Shown here: positions 8,472 to 16,807 of the stretch, one piece after another | How the letters are laid out: every line of letters begins with the position of its first letter | Position numbering within the stretch: position 1 is the stretch's first letter | Source: Pseudomonas sp. ADAK13 | Lineage (GTDB): Bacteria; Pseudomonadota; Gammaproteobacteria; Pseudomonadales; Pseudomonadaceae | DNA: 64,000 bases | Reading direction: 5' to 3' | Assembly: GCF_012935715.1 (NCBI RefSeq) | Contig: NZ_CP052860.1 | Span: forward strand, 1,860,001-1,924,000 | Notes under the pieces: generated by a model | What the model saw: the letters and a program-made list of their open reading frames with translations, nothing else | The model's database searches: none | What the model was told of the DNA's origin: nothing | Position numbers and translations under genes: made by a program

Positions 8472-9904
8472 GCCGTAGTGAAACTGTCTGGATCGTCGAT
8501 GACGACCGTTCTATCCGCTGGGTCCTGGAGAAAGCCTTGCAACAGGAAGGCATGACCACCCAGAGCTTCGACAGCGCCGACGGGGTGATGAGCCGCCTGG
8601 CTCGCCAGCAGCCCGACGTGATCATCTCCGACATCCGCATGCCCGGCGCCAGTGGCCTGGACTTGCTGGCGCGGATTCGCGAGCAGCACCCGCGCTTGCC
8701 GGTGATCATCATGACCGCGCACTCGGACCTGGACAGCGCTGTCGCGTCCTATCAGGGCGGCGCCTTTGAATACCTGCCGAAACCGTTCGACGTGGACGAA
8801 GCGGTGGCCCTGGTAAAACGCGCCAACCAGCACGCCCAGGAACAGCAAAACCAGGAAGCCCCGCCGGCCCTGACCCGTACCCCGGAAATCATCGGCGAAG
8901 CCCCGGCGATGCAGGAAGTGTTTCGCGCCATCGGGCGTTTGAGCCACTCGAACATCACCGTGCTGATCAACGGCGAGTCGGGTACCGGTAAAGAGCTGGT
9001 GGCCCACGCCCTGCACCGTCACAGCCCACGGGCGGCGTCGCCGTTTATCGCGCTGAACATGGCAGCGATTCCGAAGGACTTGATGGAGTCGGAACTGTTC
9101 GGCCATGAAAAAGGCGCGTTCACCGGCGCGGCCAACCTGCGCCGGGGCCGTTTTGAACAGGCCGATGGCGGCACGCTGTTCCTCGATGAAATCGGCGACA
9201 TGCCGGCCGACACCCAGACGCGCCTGCTGCGGGTACTGGCAGACGGCGAGTTTTATCGCGTAGGCGGGCACACGCCGGTCAAGGTCGACGTACGCATCAT
9301 CGCGGCGACCCACCAGAACCTGGAAACCCTGGTGCATGCCGGGAAATTCCGTGAAGACTTGTTCCACCGTCTGAACGTGATCCGCATCCACATCCCACGG
9401 ATGTCGGACCGCCGCGAAGACATCCCGACCCTCGCGCGTCACTTCCTCAGCCGCGCCGCCCAGGAGCTGGCCGTCGAGCCGAAGCTGCTGAAAAGCGAGA
9501 CCGAGGAATACCTGAAGAACCTGCCATGGCCGGGCAACGTGCGTCAGTTGGAGAACACCTGCCGCTGGATCACGGTGATGGCTTCGGGGCGCGAAGTGCA
9601 TATCAGCGACCTGCCGCCGGAGCTGCTGAGCCTGCCTCAGGATTCGGCACCGGTGACCAACTGGGAGCAGGCGTTGCGCCAGTGGGCTGACCAGGCGTTG
9701 GCACGTGGCCAGTCGAACCTGCTGGACAGCGCTGTGCCGGCCTTCGAGCGGATCATGATCGAAACCGCCCTCAAGCATACCGCCGGTCGTCGTCGCGACG
9801 CCGCCGTGCTGCTGGGCTGGGGCCGCAATACGCTGACACGCAAGATCAAGGAGCTGGGGATGAAGGTCGACGGCGGCGATGATGACGAAGGTGATGAGGC
9901 CTGA
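8468..9904 (+). CDS. ntrC: Nitrogen regulation response regulator NtrC
   Basis: A 478-residue sigma-54 activator. Receiver domain with the phosphorylation site Asp55 in ISDIRMPG; AAA+ domain with Walker A GESGTGKE, the GAFTGA loop that touches sigma-54, and Walker B GGTLFLDEIGD; C-terminal Fis-type helix-turn-helix (about 435-466, RRRDAAVLLGWGRNTLTRKI). A charged Asp/Glu/Gly tail ends the protein. It is the second gene of ntrBC and its probable targets in this window are the sigma-54 promoters ahead of glnA, ntrB and gabP. Confidence 0.98.
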   Translation: MSRSETVWIVDDDRSIRWVLEKALQQEGMTTQSFDSADGVMSRLARQQPDVIISDIRMPGASGLDLLARIREQHPRLPVIIMTAHSDLDSAVASYQGGAFEYLPKPFDVDEAVALVKRANQHAQEQQNQEAPPALTRTPEIIGEAPAMQEVFRAIGRLSHSNITVLINGESGTGKELVAHALHRHSPRAASPFIALNMAAIPKDLMESELFGHEKGAFTGAANLRRGRFEQADGGTLFLDEIGDMPADTQTRLLRVLADGEFYRVGGHTPVKVDVRIIAATHQNLETLVHAGKFREDLFHRLNVIRIHIPRMSDRREDIPTLARHFLSRAAQELAVEPKLLKSETEEYLKNLPWPGNVRQLENTCRWITVMASGREVHISDLPPELLSLPQDSAPVTNWEQALRQWADQALARGQSNLLDSAVPAFERIMIETALKHTAGRRRDAAVLLGWGRNTLTRKIKELGMKVDGGDDDEGDEA

Positions 9905-9933
9905 TCACTAATCCCTGATCCACTGAAGATCTA

Positions 9934-10027
9934 ATGTGGGAGCCGGGCTTGCCCGCGATGGCGCTGTGTCAGTCACTGGATGTATCGACTGACACAGCGC
10001 CATCGCAGGCAAGCCAGCTCCCACATT
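9934..10027. repeat. REPIN after ntrC
   Basis: Near-perfect 94-bp hairpin element: GTGGGAGCCGGGCTTGCCCG ... CAGGCAAGCCAGCTCCCAC, and the inner arms GCGCTGTGTCAGTC / GACTGACACAGCGC are also perfectly inverted. The most intact REPIN in the window, so probably a recent copy. Confidence 0.95.
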
Positions 10028-10146
10028 TGTTTTGTACCAGACTAACGACCGTGCACCGCTTCAATGCACCACGAACCGGCATCGCGCACGGATCCAACGC
10101 CTGAAACACATGCCTTGTTAAATAAATATTAAAAGCTGAAAACGCC

Positions 10147-10169
10147 AAAGCCCCGTATTCCGGGGCTTT
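10147..10169. terminator. Terminator-like hairpin
   Basis: AAAGCCCCG, loop TATTC, CGGGGCTTT. It lacks a long T-run but could act on either strand; 240 bp after ntrC. Confidence 0.6.
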
Positions 10170-10244
10170 GCGCTTTCTAAAGAAATTTTTTGGCGCCACT
10201 TCGCAATTCTGGCACGCGCCCTGCAATAACCCTGTCACTACCCA

Positions 10245-10534
10245 GTTTCGGGGACCTTGGTACAGGCAGGCCGAGAATCCCCTCTTTACACCCGGGGTGC
10301 TTGATGCGGATCGCGTCGCGCCCCACACCCGTTTCGGGAACCTCGGTACAGGCAGGCCGGGGATTCCCTCTTTAACACCGAAGCCTTTGGCTTCACCCCG
10401 TTTTGGGAGCCCTGGTACAGGCAGGCCGGGAACTCCCTTCTTTACACCCGGGGCTTATGAGGCAATGCGCCCATAGCCCCAGCCCGTTTTGGGAACCTTG
10501 GTACAGGCAGGCCGGGGATTCCCTCTTTTATTCC
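10245..10534. repeat. Array of four covarying stem-loops with hairpin spacers
   Basis: Four imperfect copies of a 48-bp unit start at 10245, 10331, 10400 and 10486. All contain the invariant 10-nt loop TACAGGCAGG, flanked by TGG or CGG on the left and CCG on the right. The outer stem covaries: GGGGA pairs TCCCC in copy 1, GGGAA pairs TTCCC in copies 2 and 4, GGGAG pairs CTCCC in copy 3. Each unit is followed by CTCTTTA or TTCTTTA. The three spacers differ in sequence yet each is itself an inverted repeat (GGGGTGC/GCGCCCC, GAAGCC/GGCTTC, and GGGGCTTATG/CATAGCCCC). Copy 4 supplies the stop codon of the minus-strand gene. Not a CRISPR, REP or tRNA array; identity unknown. Confidence 0.85.
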
Positions 10535-10968
10535 TCCCGGAGATGGATCTCCAGCCGCCAGCGCCCCTCGACCTTCTCCCCCGACCACTCCCCGCGCAAT
10601 GGCCGAGCCGCCACCAGGTTCAGCAGCAAGCCGCCATCGGTCTTGCGCACGCGCCAGTTCACATCCTTGTCATTGACCTTCAGTTGCCCGCCCTGAGCCT
10701 TGCCCAGCGCGTCGAACAACAGCGCCACGGTGCCGTCGATATGTTCGCCGTGCAGCTTGGGCTCGCTGTTGAACCACACCACCAGGCCATCGCCGGCAGG
10801 CTCCACCTGCTGCAGCTCAACCGGGTCGGGCGTGGTCAGCCGGCCGATCATCAGGCCCACCATCAAGCCGACAATCGCCAACGAGCCTAAAACCCGTGGC
10901 AGAAGCTTCGGTCGCGGGTCGTCTTCAGGGGTAGAATGCAGCGCATCTTTGCCTTCGGAGCCGTGCAT
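10528..10968 (-). CDS. Conserved hypothetical protein with one membrane anchor
   Basis: A 146-residue protein I cannot assign to a named family. It has a polar N-terminus, one membrane segment at about residues 27-43 (LGSLAIVGLMVGLMIGRL), and a C-terminal domain of about 100 residues rich in alternating strands (GLVVWFNSEP, LKVNDKDVNW, LRGEWSGEKVEGRWRLEIHL), presumably periplasmic. Its ATG (10968-10966) overlaps the trmL ATG (10967-10969) on the opposite strand, so either the genes share a tightly overlapped divergent start or this protein begins further in. The stop codon lies within copy 4 of the stem-loop array. Confidence 0.65.
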   Translation of the reverse strand: MHGSEGKDALHSTPEDDPRPKLLPRVLGSLAIVGLMVGLMIGRLTTPDPVELQQVEPAGDGLVVWFNSEPKLHGEHIDGTVALLFDALGKAQGGQLKVNDKDVNWRVRKTDGGLLLNLVAARPLRGEWSGEKVEGRWRLEIHLREE

Positions 10969-11422
10969 GTTTCACGTCATCCTTTTTCAACCAGAAATTC
11001 CGCCGAATACCGGCAACGTTATCAGGCTGTGCGCCAACAGTGGCTGCCACCTGCATTTGATCGAACCGTTGGGCTTCGACATGGACGACAAGCGCCTGCG
11101 CCGCGCCGGGCTCGACTACCACGAGTACGCCACCCTGCAGCGCCACGCCGACCTCGCCAGTTGCCTGGAAAGCCTGAACCACCCACGGTTGTTCGCGTTT
11201 ACCACCAAGGGCTCGCGGCCGTTCCATGATGCCAGCTTTGCCGAAGGCGACGCCTTCCTGTTCGGCCCGGAAAGCCGGGGCCTGCCGGCAGAGGTGCTCG
11301 ACGCCCTGCCCGACGGCCACCGCCTGCGCCTGCCGATGCGCGAAGGCTGCCGCAGCCTGAACCTGTCCAACACCGTGGCCGTCGCCGTCTACGAAGGTTG
11401 GCGGCAACTCGGTTTCAAGTAA
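10967..11422 (+). CDS. trmL: tRNA (cytidine/uridine-34 2'-O)-methyltransferase TrmL
   Basis: A 151-residue SPOUT methyltransferase that methylates the ribose of the wobble nucleotide in tRNA-Leu. Family motifs are PEIPPNTGNVIRLCAN at residues 9-24, LFGPESRGLP near 100, and the knot motif SLNLSNTVAVAVYE near the C-terminus. The open frame reaches back to 10700, but MFHVILFQPEIPPNTGN is the conserved start. A TAGAAT at 10932-10937 would serve as -10 about 30 bp upstream, inside the oppositely directed gene. Length matches the 150-160 residues usual for TrmL. Confidence 0.95.
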   Translation: MFHVILFQPEIPPNTGNVIRLCANSGCHLHLIEPLGFDMDDKRLRRAGLDYHEYATLQRHADLASCLESLNHPRLFAFTTKGSRPFHDASFAEGDAFLFGPESRGLPAEVLDALPDGHRLRLPMREGCRSLNLSNTVAVAVYEGWRQLGFK

Positions 11423-11432
11423 CGCATATAAC

Positions 11433-11558
11433 AAATGTGGGAGCGGGCTTGTGTGGGAGCCGGGCTTGCCCGCGATACAAACACCTCGGTGTGTCAGTCA
11501 CACCGCGGTGATGCTATCGCAGGCAAGCCAGCTCCCACACAAGCCCGCTCCCACATTT
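11433..11558. repeat. Extended (nested) REPIN
   Basis: A 126-bp inverted element with two shells. The inner shell is an ordinary REPIN (GTGGGAGCCGGGCTTGCCCG ... CAGGCAAGCCAGCTCCCAC). The outer shell adds AATGTGGGAGCGGGCTTG and its inverse CAAGCCCGCTCCCACATT. The same two-shell form occurs at 24276-24400. Confidence 0.9.
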
Positions 11559-11578
11559 AGTCCAGCGTCGGCTCGAAA

Positions 11579-12064
11579 TTACTGAACCGTTGGCGAACCT
11601 TCCTGTTGCATGCGCTGCAGCTCTTGCGCATACAGGGCATCGAAGTTCACCGGAGCCAGCATCAGCGCCGGGAACGAGCCACGGGTGACCAGGCTGTCCA
11701 GGGTCTCACGGGCATACGGGAACAGGATGTTCGGGCAGAACGCGCCCAGGGTGTGGCTCATGGACGCTTCGTCCAGGCCCTGGATCAGGAAGATGCCGGC
11801 CTGTTGCACTTCAGCGATGAAGGCCACTTCTTCGCCGTTCTTGACGGTCACCGACAAGGTCAGCACGACCTCGTGGAAGTCGCCTTCCAGGGCCTTTTGA
11901 CGGGTGTTCAGGTCCAGTGCGACGCTCGGGGTCCATTCCTGACGGAAGATGGCCGGGCTTTTTGGCGCTTCGAACGACAAGTCGCGTACGTAAATACGCT
12001 GCAGGGAAAATTGTGGGCCTTGAGCCTCTTCTGCTGCCGCTTCGGTGTTCTGTTGGTCAGTCAT
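11579..12064 (-). CDS. secB: Protein-export chaperone SecB
   Basis: A 161-residue cytosolic tetrameric chaperone that keeps precursors unfolded and delivers them to SecA. Recognisable segments are [16 protein letters not shown] (residues 19-34), [23 protein letters not shown] and the SecA-binding strand region with [19 protein letters not shown]. Length and order are typical. It is the last gene of a yibN-grxC-secB run, the same order as in enterobacteria, with 42 bp between grxC and secB. Confidence 0.98.
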   Translation of the reverse strand: MTDQQNTEAAAEEAQGPQFSLQRIYVRDLSFEAPKSPAIFRQEWTPSVALDLNTRQKALEGDFHEVVLTLSVTVKNGEEVAFIAEVQQAGIFLIQGLDEASMSHTLGAFCPNILFPYARETLDSLVTRGSFPALMLAPVNFDALYAQELQRMQQEGSPTVQ

Positions 12065-12106
12065 CGCAGATCCTTCGTGATCTTGGGGTCTTTTAGGGGT
12101 TGTGAG

Positions 12107-12361
12107 TCAGACGTGAAGCAGCGCATCCAGTTTACCGGCGCGCTCGAGTGCGAACAGGTCATCGCATCCACCGACATGCTTGTCACCGATCCAGATCTGC
12201 GGCACGGACGTGCGTCCCGCTTTCTTGGTCATCTCGGCGCGCACCTGGGGCTTGCCATCAACCTTGATCTCTTCGAAGGCAATGCCCTTTTTCTCAAGCA
12301 GGGCCTTGGCCCGCATGCAATAAGGGCAATAATCGCTGGAATAAACGACAACCTGGCTCAT
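12107..12361 (-). CDS. grxC: Glutaredoxin 3
   Basis: An 84-residue monocysteine-pair glutaredoxin that reduces disulfides and glutathionylated proteins with glutathione. The active site CPYC is at residues 12-15, followed by the cis-Pro motif TSVPQIWIG and the GGCDDL glutathione-binding loop. The start overlaps the end of the rhodanese gene region by one base of spacing, and the context yibN-grxC-secB is conserved in gammaproteobacteria. Confidence 0.97.
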   Translation of the reverse strand: MSQVVVYSSDYCPYCMRAKALLEKKGIAFEEIKVDGKPQVRAEMTKKAGRTSVPQIWIGDKHVGGCDDLFALERAGKLDALLHV

Positions 12362-12362
12362 A

Positions 12363-12776
12363 TCACTTCACCAGCGGCAGGTTATCGCCACGCCAGCTGG
12401 AGATACCACCCGACAGTTTGGCCGCGTTGAAACCGGATTTCAGCATCTCGCGGGCGTGGGTGCCGGAGTGCTGGCCTTGGGCGTCGACCAGGATGATGGT
12501 CTTGGCCTTGTGCTTTTCCAGCTCGGCCAGGCGCGAAATCAGCTTGTCCTGGGGAATGTTCAGCGCGCCGACAATATGACCGGCGGCGAAATCCTTGGCG
12601 GGACGAATGTCCACCACTACAGCCTCATCCTTGTTGACCAGAGCGGTCAGCTCGGACGTGCTGAGGCTGCGGCCACCGCGGCTCATTTCGTGAGCGATCA
12701 GCAGCGCCAGCAGTACGACGAACGCACCAGCGAGCAAATAGTGGGTAGTGGCAAATGCAATCAGGTGATCAACCAT
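12363..12776 (-). CDS. Membrane-anchored rhodanese-like protein (YibN type)
   Basis: A 137-residue protein with one N-terminal membrane helix (about 13-27) and a cytoplasmic rhodanese fold. The fold motifs VVDIRPAKDFAAGHIVGALNIP are clear, but the position of the catalytic cysteine reads ILVDAQGQHSG: there is no cysteine anywhere in the active loop. It is therefore unlikely to be a sulfurtransferase; E. coli YibN has a similarly altered loop. The ATG at 12776 is used; an adjoining TTG one codon upstream is possible. It is the first gene of the grxC-secB run. Confidence 0.88.
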   Translation of the reverse strand: MVDHLIAFATTHYLLAGAFVVLLALLIAHEMSRGGRSLSTSELTALVNKDEAVVVDIRPAKDFAAGHIVGALNIPQDKLISRLAELEKHKAKTIILVDAQGQHSGTHAREMLKSGFNAAKLSGGISSWRGDNLPLVK

Positions 12777-12927
12777 CAAGGAGGTTCCAGGGCGTTAAAA
12801 TGGCGGTAAGTATACACAGCCGTCATGGTCGGCCAACCCCCGTAAAGCGGTGACGTGGTCGGAACTTCGCTTTAAACTGCCACTCCCTTTTCAATTGCCT
12901 TCATTCATTACCGCCGCGAGAGGATCT

Positions 12928-14454
12928 ATGACTACTACGCCTAAACCTTTGGTCCTGATAATTCTCGATGGCTTCGGACACAGTGAAAGCCACCATGACA
13001 ACGCTGTGTACTCGGCCAGGAAGCCAGTACTGGACCGTCTGAGCGCTACCGTACCGAACGGCCTGATCTCCGGGTCGGGCATGGATGTTGGCCTGCCGGA
13101 CGGCCAGATGGGCAACTCGGAAGTCGGGCACATGAACCTCGGTGCCGGACGAGTGGTCTATCAAGACTTCACCCGCGTGACCAAAGCGATCCGCGACGGC
13201 GAATTTTTCGAGAACCCGACCATCTGCGCGGCGGTGGACAAAGCGGTCAAGGCCGGCAAGGCCGTGCACTTCATGGGCCTGCTGTCGGACGGCGGGGTCC
13301 ACAGTCACCAGGACCACCTGATCGCCATGGCCGAACTGGCCTTCAAGCGCGGTGCCGAGAAAATCTACCTGCACGCCTTCCTCGACGGTCGCGACACCCC
13401 GCCGAAAAGCGCCCAGTCCTCCATCGAACTGCTGGACGAAACCTTCAAGACCCTCGGCAAAGGCCGTATTGCCAGCCTGGTCGGCCGTTACTTCGCGATG
13501 GACCGTGACAACCGCTGGGACCGCGTGGCACAAGCCTACAACCTGATCGTCGACGGCCAGGCCGAATTCAACGCCGCCACCGCCCAGGAGGGCCTGGAAG
13601 CCGCTTACGCCCGTGGCGAGAGCGACGAATTCGTCAAGGCCACCACGATCGGTGAGCCGGTCAAGGTCGAAGACGGCGACGCCGTGGTGTTCATGAACTT
13701 CCGCGCCGACCGTGCCCGCGAGCTGAGCCATGTGTTTGTCGATAACGGCTTCAAGGACTTCGAGCGCGCCCGCCAGCCGAAAGTCGAATTCGTGATGCTG
13801 ACCCAATACGCCGCCAACATCCCGGCCCCGTCGGCATTCGCCCCGGGCAGCCTGGAAAACGTGCTGGGCGATTACCTGGCGAAAAACGGCAAGACTCAAC
13901 TGCGCATTGCCGAAACCGAGAAATACGCCCACGTGACCTTCTTCTTCTCCGGCGGTCGCGAAGAACCGTTCCCGGGTGAAGAACGCATCCTGATCCCGTC
14001 GCCAAAAGTCGCCACCTACGACCTGCAGCCGGAAATGAGTGCCCCGGAAGTCACGGACAAAATCGTCGACGCCATCGAGCACCAGCGCTATGACGTGATC
14101 GTGGTCAACTACGCCAACGGTGACATGGTGGGCCACAGCGGCAACCTGGAAGCAGCGGTGAAAGCCGTGGAATGCCTGGACCTGTGCGTCGGCCGCATCG
14201 TCGACGCCCTGGACAAGGTGGGCGGCGAAGCGCTGATCACCGCCGACCACGGCAACTGCGAGCAAATGTCCGACGAATCCACCGGCCAGGCCCACACCGC
14301 CCACACCACCGAGCCGGTGCCGTTCATCTACGTTGGCAAGCGCGACCTGAAAGTGCGTGACGGCGGTGTGCTGGCCGACGTGGCACCGACCATGTTGATG
14401 CTGATGGGGCTGGAGAAGCCGAAAGAGATGACTGGCACTTCGATTCTGGTCTGA
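12928..14454 (+). CDS. gpmI: 2,3-bisphosphoglycerate-independent phosphoglycerate mutase
   Basis: A 508-residue manganese enzyme of glycolysis/gluconeogenesis interconverting 3- and 2-phosphoglycerate. The alkaline-phosphatase-like domain opens with [11 protein letters not shown], the phosphoserine nucleophile is in [10 protein letters not shown] (Ser near residue 64), and the metal ligands reappear in [12 protein letters not shown] and [10 protein letters not shown]. The ATG at 12928 follows GAGAGGATCT; upstream codons in the same frame are not conserved. Divergent from yibN-grxC-secB. Length fits the 510-residue family. Confidence 0.98.
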   Translation: MTTTPKPLVLIILDGFGHSESHHDNAVYSARKPVLDRLSATVPNGLISGSGMDVGLPDGQMGNSEVGHMNLGAGRVVYQDFTRVTKAIRDGEFFENPTICAAVDKAVKAGKAVHFMGLLSDGGVHSHQDHLIAMAELAFKRGAEKIYLHAFLDGRDTPPKSAQSSIELLDETFKTLGKGRIASLVGRYFAMDRDNRWDRVAQAYNLIVDGQAEFNAATAQEGLEAAYARGESDEFVKATTIGEPVKVEDGDAVVFMNFRADRARELSHVFVDNGFKDFERARQPKVEFVMLTQYAANIPAPSAFAPGSLENVLGDYLAKNGKTQLRIAETEKYAHVTFFFSGGREEPFPGEERILIPSPKVATYDLQPEMSAPEVTDKIVDAIEHQRYDVIVVNYANGDMVGHSGNLEAAVKAVECLDLCVGRIVDALDKVGGEALITADHGNCEQMSDESTGQAHTAHTTEPVPFIYVGKRDLKVRDGGVLADVAPTMLMLMGLEKPKEMTGTSILV

Positions 14455-14587
14455 CACAGTTCAGGGGTTGCTCAAAACGGGCAGCCCGTCAATAATGGAC
14501 TCGAGCGCGAAACCAGTTGCCTCCAGCGGCGATAACTGGCGTAGGAACCCCGCAGATGGCTGGATATCCGCGTAGGGTGAGACCTCC

Positions 14588-14665
14588 ACACCCCTGCTTG
14601 AGGGTGTGTATATGAATATCAAGCAAGCACTATTTAGGGCAGTTCGAAAGAGCTGCCCTTTTCTT
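14588..14665 (+). terminator. Two hairpins downstream of gpmI
   Basis: ACACCC...GGGTGT (14588-14611) and GGGCAG, loop, CTGCCC followed by TTTTCTTT (14637-14665). The second has the form of an intrinsic terminator on the plus strand. Confidence 0.55.
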
Positions 14666-14671
14666 TGGGCG

Positions 14672-15184
14672 TTACAAAAGCTCGTAACGCTTGTAGAGCA
14701 ACTCACCATGGCGATGCTTATTCAAGGCTTTGGCGTCTGTCTGCATGAAGTTCCACAGCACATTGCCAGCCTGAATATTGACCACGACCAGCATCTGCCT
14801 CCTGGATTCATAAACCCCAATGAATGCTAAACGAGCGGAGCAGTCGCTATAAGCAACACGCCATACTTCCAGAGGCCCCGTCAGTGTGTCCAAAGCGAAC
14901 CTGACATATCGCTCTCTGGCGTCCTGCCGCTTTTCAACAATGTGCTGCAGACAGCTGCGCCTGATCGCGATTTGCCCCAACGGCGAAGCGATTTCCACTT
15001 CTGAACAACTCGAATGGGCGATGCCAAAATGCCTTGCGACTATATCGATGGCCGTTGGGATGTCGTTGCCGGCGACCACCTCCTCGACCGGAGGTGCTCG
15101 CAGAGTCCGATCCAGGCTGCGAAGGTCGGGAAGCCCATAATCGAGCCAAGTTTGTTGACCTTTTGACTCGTGAATAAAGGGCAT
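14672..15184 (-). pseudogene. Orphan PBECR2-type nuclease domain, remnant of a phage head or toxin protein
   Basis: A 170-residue open frame resembling the C-terminal nuclease-fold domain (PBECR2, barnase/EndoU/colicin/RelE-like) found at the end of phage head-morphogenesis proteins and some polymorphic toxins. Markers: an opening TWLDYGLPDLRSLD, the HIVEKRQDARERYVRFAL helix, GPLEVWRVAY, and the closing LNKHRHGELLYKR. Normal hosts carry several hundred residues before this domain; here nothing related precedes it, so it is probably a 5'-truncated relic. No immunity or phage gene adjoins it. The family assignment comes from motif memory, and whether the fragment is expressed is unknown. Confidence 0.55.
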
Positions 15185-15480
15185 CAATGACTATGCCAAC
15201 CGGCTGATCAAATGGGCCGACGAGTCTATTCCGAGCTCAAAAGCACCGTGCAGGTGGAGCATTTCAAGGCATTTCGCCAAGCATCTAAAACAACCATAGA
15301 AGCACGACGCGGCGCGCCGTACCGTTCGTCGCCGTCAAAGGGCCATGGGACCCGCCCACAATCGTTTACAGAATGCCGCCACTGGGCACCTAACTTGCCT
15401 GCCAGCCCGAATTGGACGTTTTTTTTGCAGCGTGGGCCGGGCATACTAGGCCGTCCCTTTCCCTGGTGTCGCCCGCCTCT
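15185..15480. other. Non-coding DNA between the nuclease relic and envC
   Basis: About 300 bp without a convincing gene. It probably contains the boundary of the inserted relic and the envC promoter, but I see no clear -35/-10 pair. A run of eight T residues lies at 15419-15426. Confidence 0.5.
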
Positions 15481-16776
15481 ATGCTTCGCGCCTTGATTAC
15501 CCTCGCTCTTGTCTGCCTGCTCCAACCGGCGTTTGCCGATGAGCGCGCACAAACCCAACAACAGTTGGACGCTACGCGTCAGGACATTACCGAGCTGAAG
15601 AAACTGCTCGGCAAGCTCCAGGAAGAGAAATCCGGCGTGCAGAAAGACCTGCGCGGCACGGAAACCGAGATGGGCAAGCTCGAGAAGCAGGTCCAGGAGC
15701 TGCAAAAAGAACTAAAGAAGAGCGAGTCGGAACTGGAGCGACTCGACGGTGAGAAAAAAAAACTCCAGAGCGCCCGCGTTGAACAGCAACGCCTGATCGC
15801 GATCCAGGCCCGCGCCGCCTACCAGAATGGCCGCCAGGAATACCTCAAGCTGCTGCTCAACCAGCAGAACCCGGAAAAATTCGCCCGCACCCTCACCTAC
15901 TACGACTACCTGAGCAAGGCCCGTATGGAGCAATTGAAAAGCTTCAACGAGACCCTGCGCCAGTTGGCCAATGTCGAAACAGAAATCGCCAACCAGCAGT
16001 CGCAGTTGCTCGACCAGAAAAGCAGCCTCGACAGCCAGCGGGACGAGCTGGACAAGGTTCGCAAGGAGCGCCAGCAAGCACTGGCCAAGCTGAATGACGA
16101 CGTAAAGGCCCGCGATGCCAAGCTCAAGAATCGCGAGCAAGACCAGGCCGACCTGGCCAAAGTCCTGAAAACCATCGAGGAAACCCTGGCTCGCCAGGCT
16201 CGCGAGGCCGAAGAAGCGCGGCAAAAAGCGCTGATCGCCCAGCAGGAAGCCGAAAAAAAGCGCGAGCGTGAGGCCGCCGAGGCCCTGGCCACTGATGCCC
16301 CGGCCCCGCGCAAACCGGCGCGTGCAGCGCCTGGCCCGCTGGTTTCCAGCGCCGGCGAATCCTTCGGCGGTCCTTTTGCTTCAGCCCGGGGCAAACTTCC
16401 ATGGCCAGTTGATGGTCGATTACTGGCACGCTTTGGTGAAACCCGTGGCGATGACACCCGCGCCAAGTGGGACGGTGTGATGATCAGTGCCGGTGCCGGC
16501 ACCCAGGTCCACGCCATCCACGGCGGTCGCGTGGTGTTCGCCGATTGGCTGCGTGGCGCAGGTTTGTTGGTGATTCTTGACCACGGTAATGGCTATTTGA
16601 GCCTTTACGGCCACAATCAAACTTTGCTCAAAGCGGCAGGTGATGTTGTAAAAGCCGGTGAATCCATCTCCACTGTCGGTAACAGTGGTGGCCAGGACAC
16701 TCCGGCGCTGTACTTCGCTATTCGTCAGCAGGGCCGCCCGAGCGACCCGGCACAATGGTGCCGCACCCAAGGATAA
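15481..16776 (+). CDS. envC: Murein hydrolase activator EnvC
   Basis: A 431-residue periplasmic protein that activates the amidases AmiA/AmiB at the division septum. Signal peptide MLRALITLALVCLLQPAFA, two long coiled coils (about 25-110 and 150-270, rich in Gln/Glu/Lys/Leu), an Ala/Pro linker, and a C-terminal LytM (M23) domain. The LytM zinc ligands are lost: KWDGV replaces the H-x-G-x-D motif and YFAIRQ replaces H-x-H, so it is a regulator rather than a peptidase, as expected for EnvC. The ATG at 15481 begins the signal peptide. ctpA starts 31 bp later and yibQ follows, the usual gpmI-envC-ctpA-yibQ order. Confidence 0.95.
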   Translation: MLRALITLALVCLLQPAFADERAQTQQQLDATRQDITELKKLLGKLQEEKSGVQKDLRGTETEMGKLEKQVQELQKELKKSESELERLDGEKKKLQSARVEQQRLIAIQARAAYQNGRQEYLKLLLNQQNPEKFARTLTYYDYLSKARMEQLKSFNETLRQLANVETEIANQQSQLLDQKSSLDSQRDELDKVRKERQQALAKLNDDVKARDAKLKNREQDQADLAKVLKTIEETLARQAREAEEARQKALIAQQEAEKKREREAAEALATDAPAPRKPARAAPGPLVSSAGESFGGPFASARGKLPWPVDGRLLARFGETRGDDTRAKWDGVMISAGAGTQVHAIHGGRVVFADWLRGAGLLVILDHGNGYLSLYGHNQTLLKAAGDVVKAGESISTVGNSGGQDTPALYFAIRQQGRPSDPAQWCRTQG

Positions 16777-16807
16777 GGGTCGCATCTACATTAGGAGTTC
16801 GTTCGAC

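Larger units (their letters stand above)
9905..10527. other. Gene-free stretch between ntrC and the DUF-less membrane protein
   Basis: No coding signal on either strand. It holds, in order, a REPIN, a terminator-like hairpin and a four-copy stem-loop array, each listed separately. The short open frames here are not gene-like: they run through the repeats and have repeat-derived composition. Confidence 0.8.

Noticed and set aside
10245..10534. CRISPR array
   Set aside because: Units are imperfect, differ in compensating positions, spacing is uneven and spacers are palindromic; no cas gene is present.
10168..10696. Plus-strand open frames across the stem-loop array (up to 102 codons)
   Set aside because: They consist of translated repeat units and overlap the minus-strand gene; no ribosome site.
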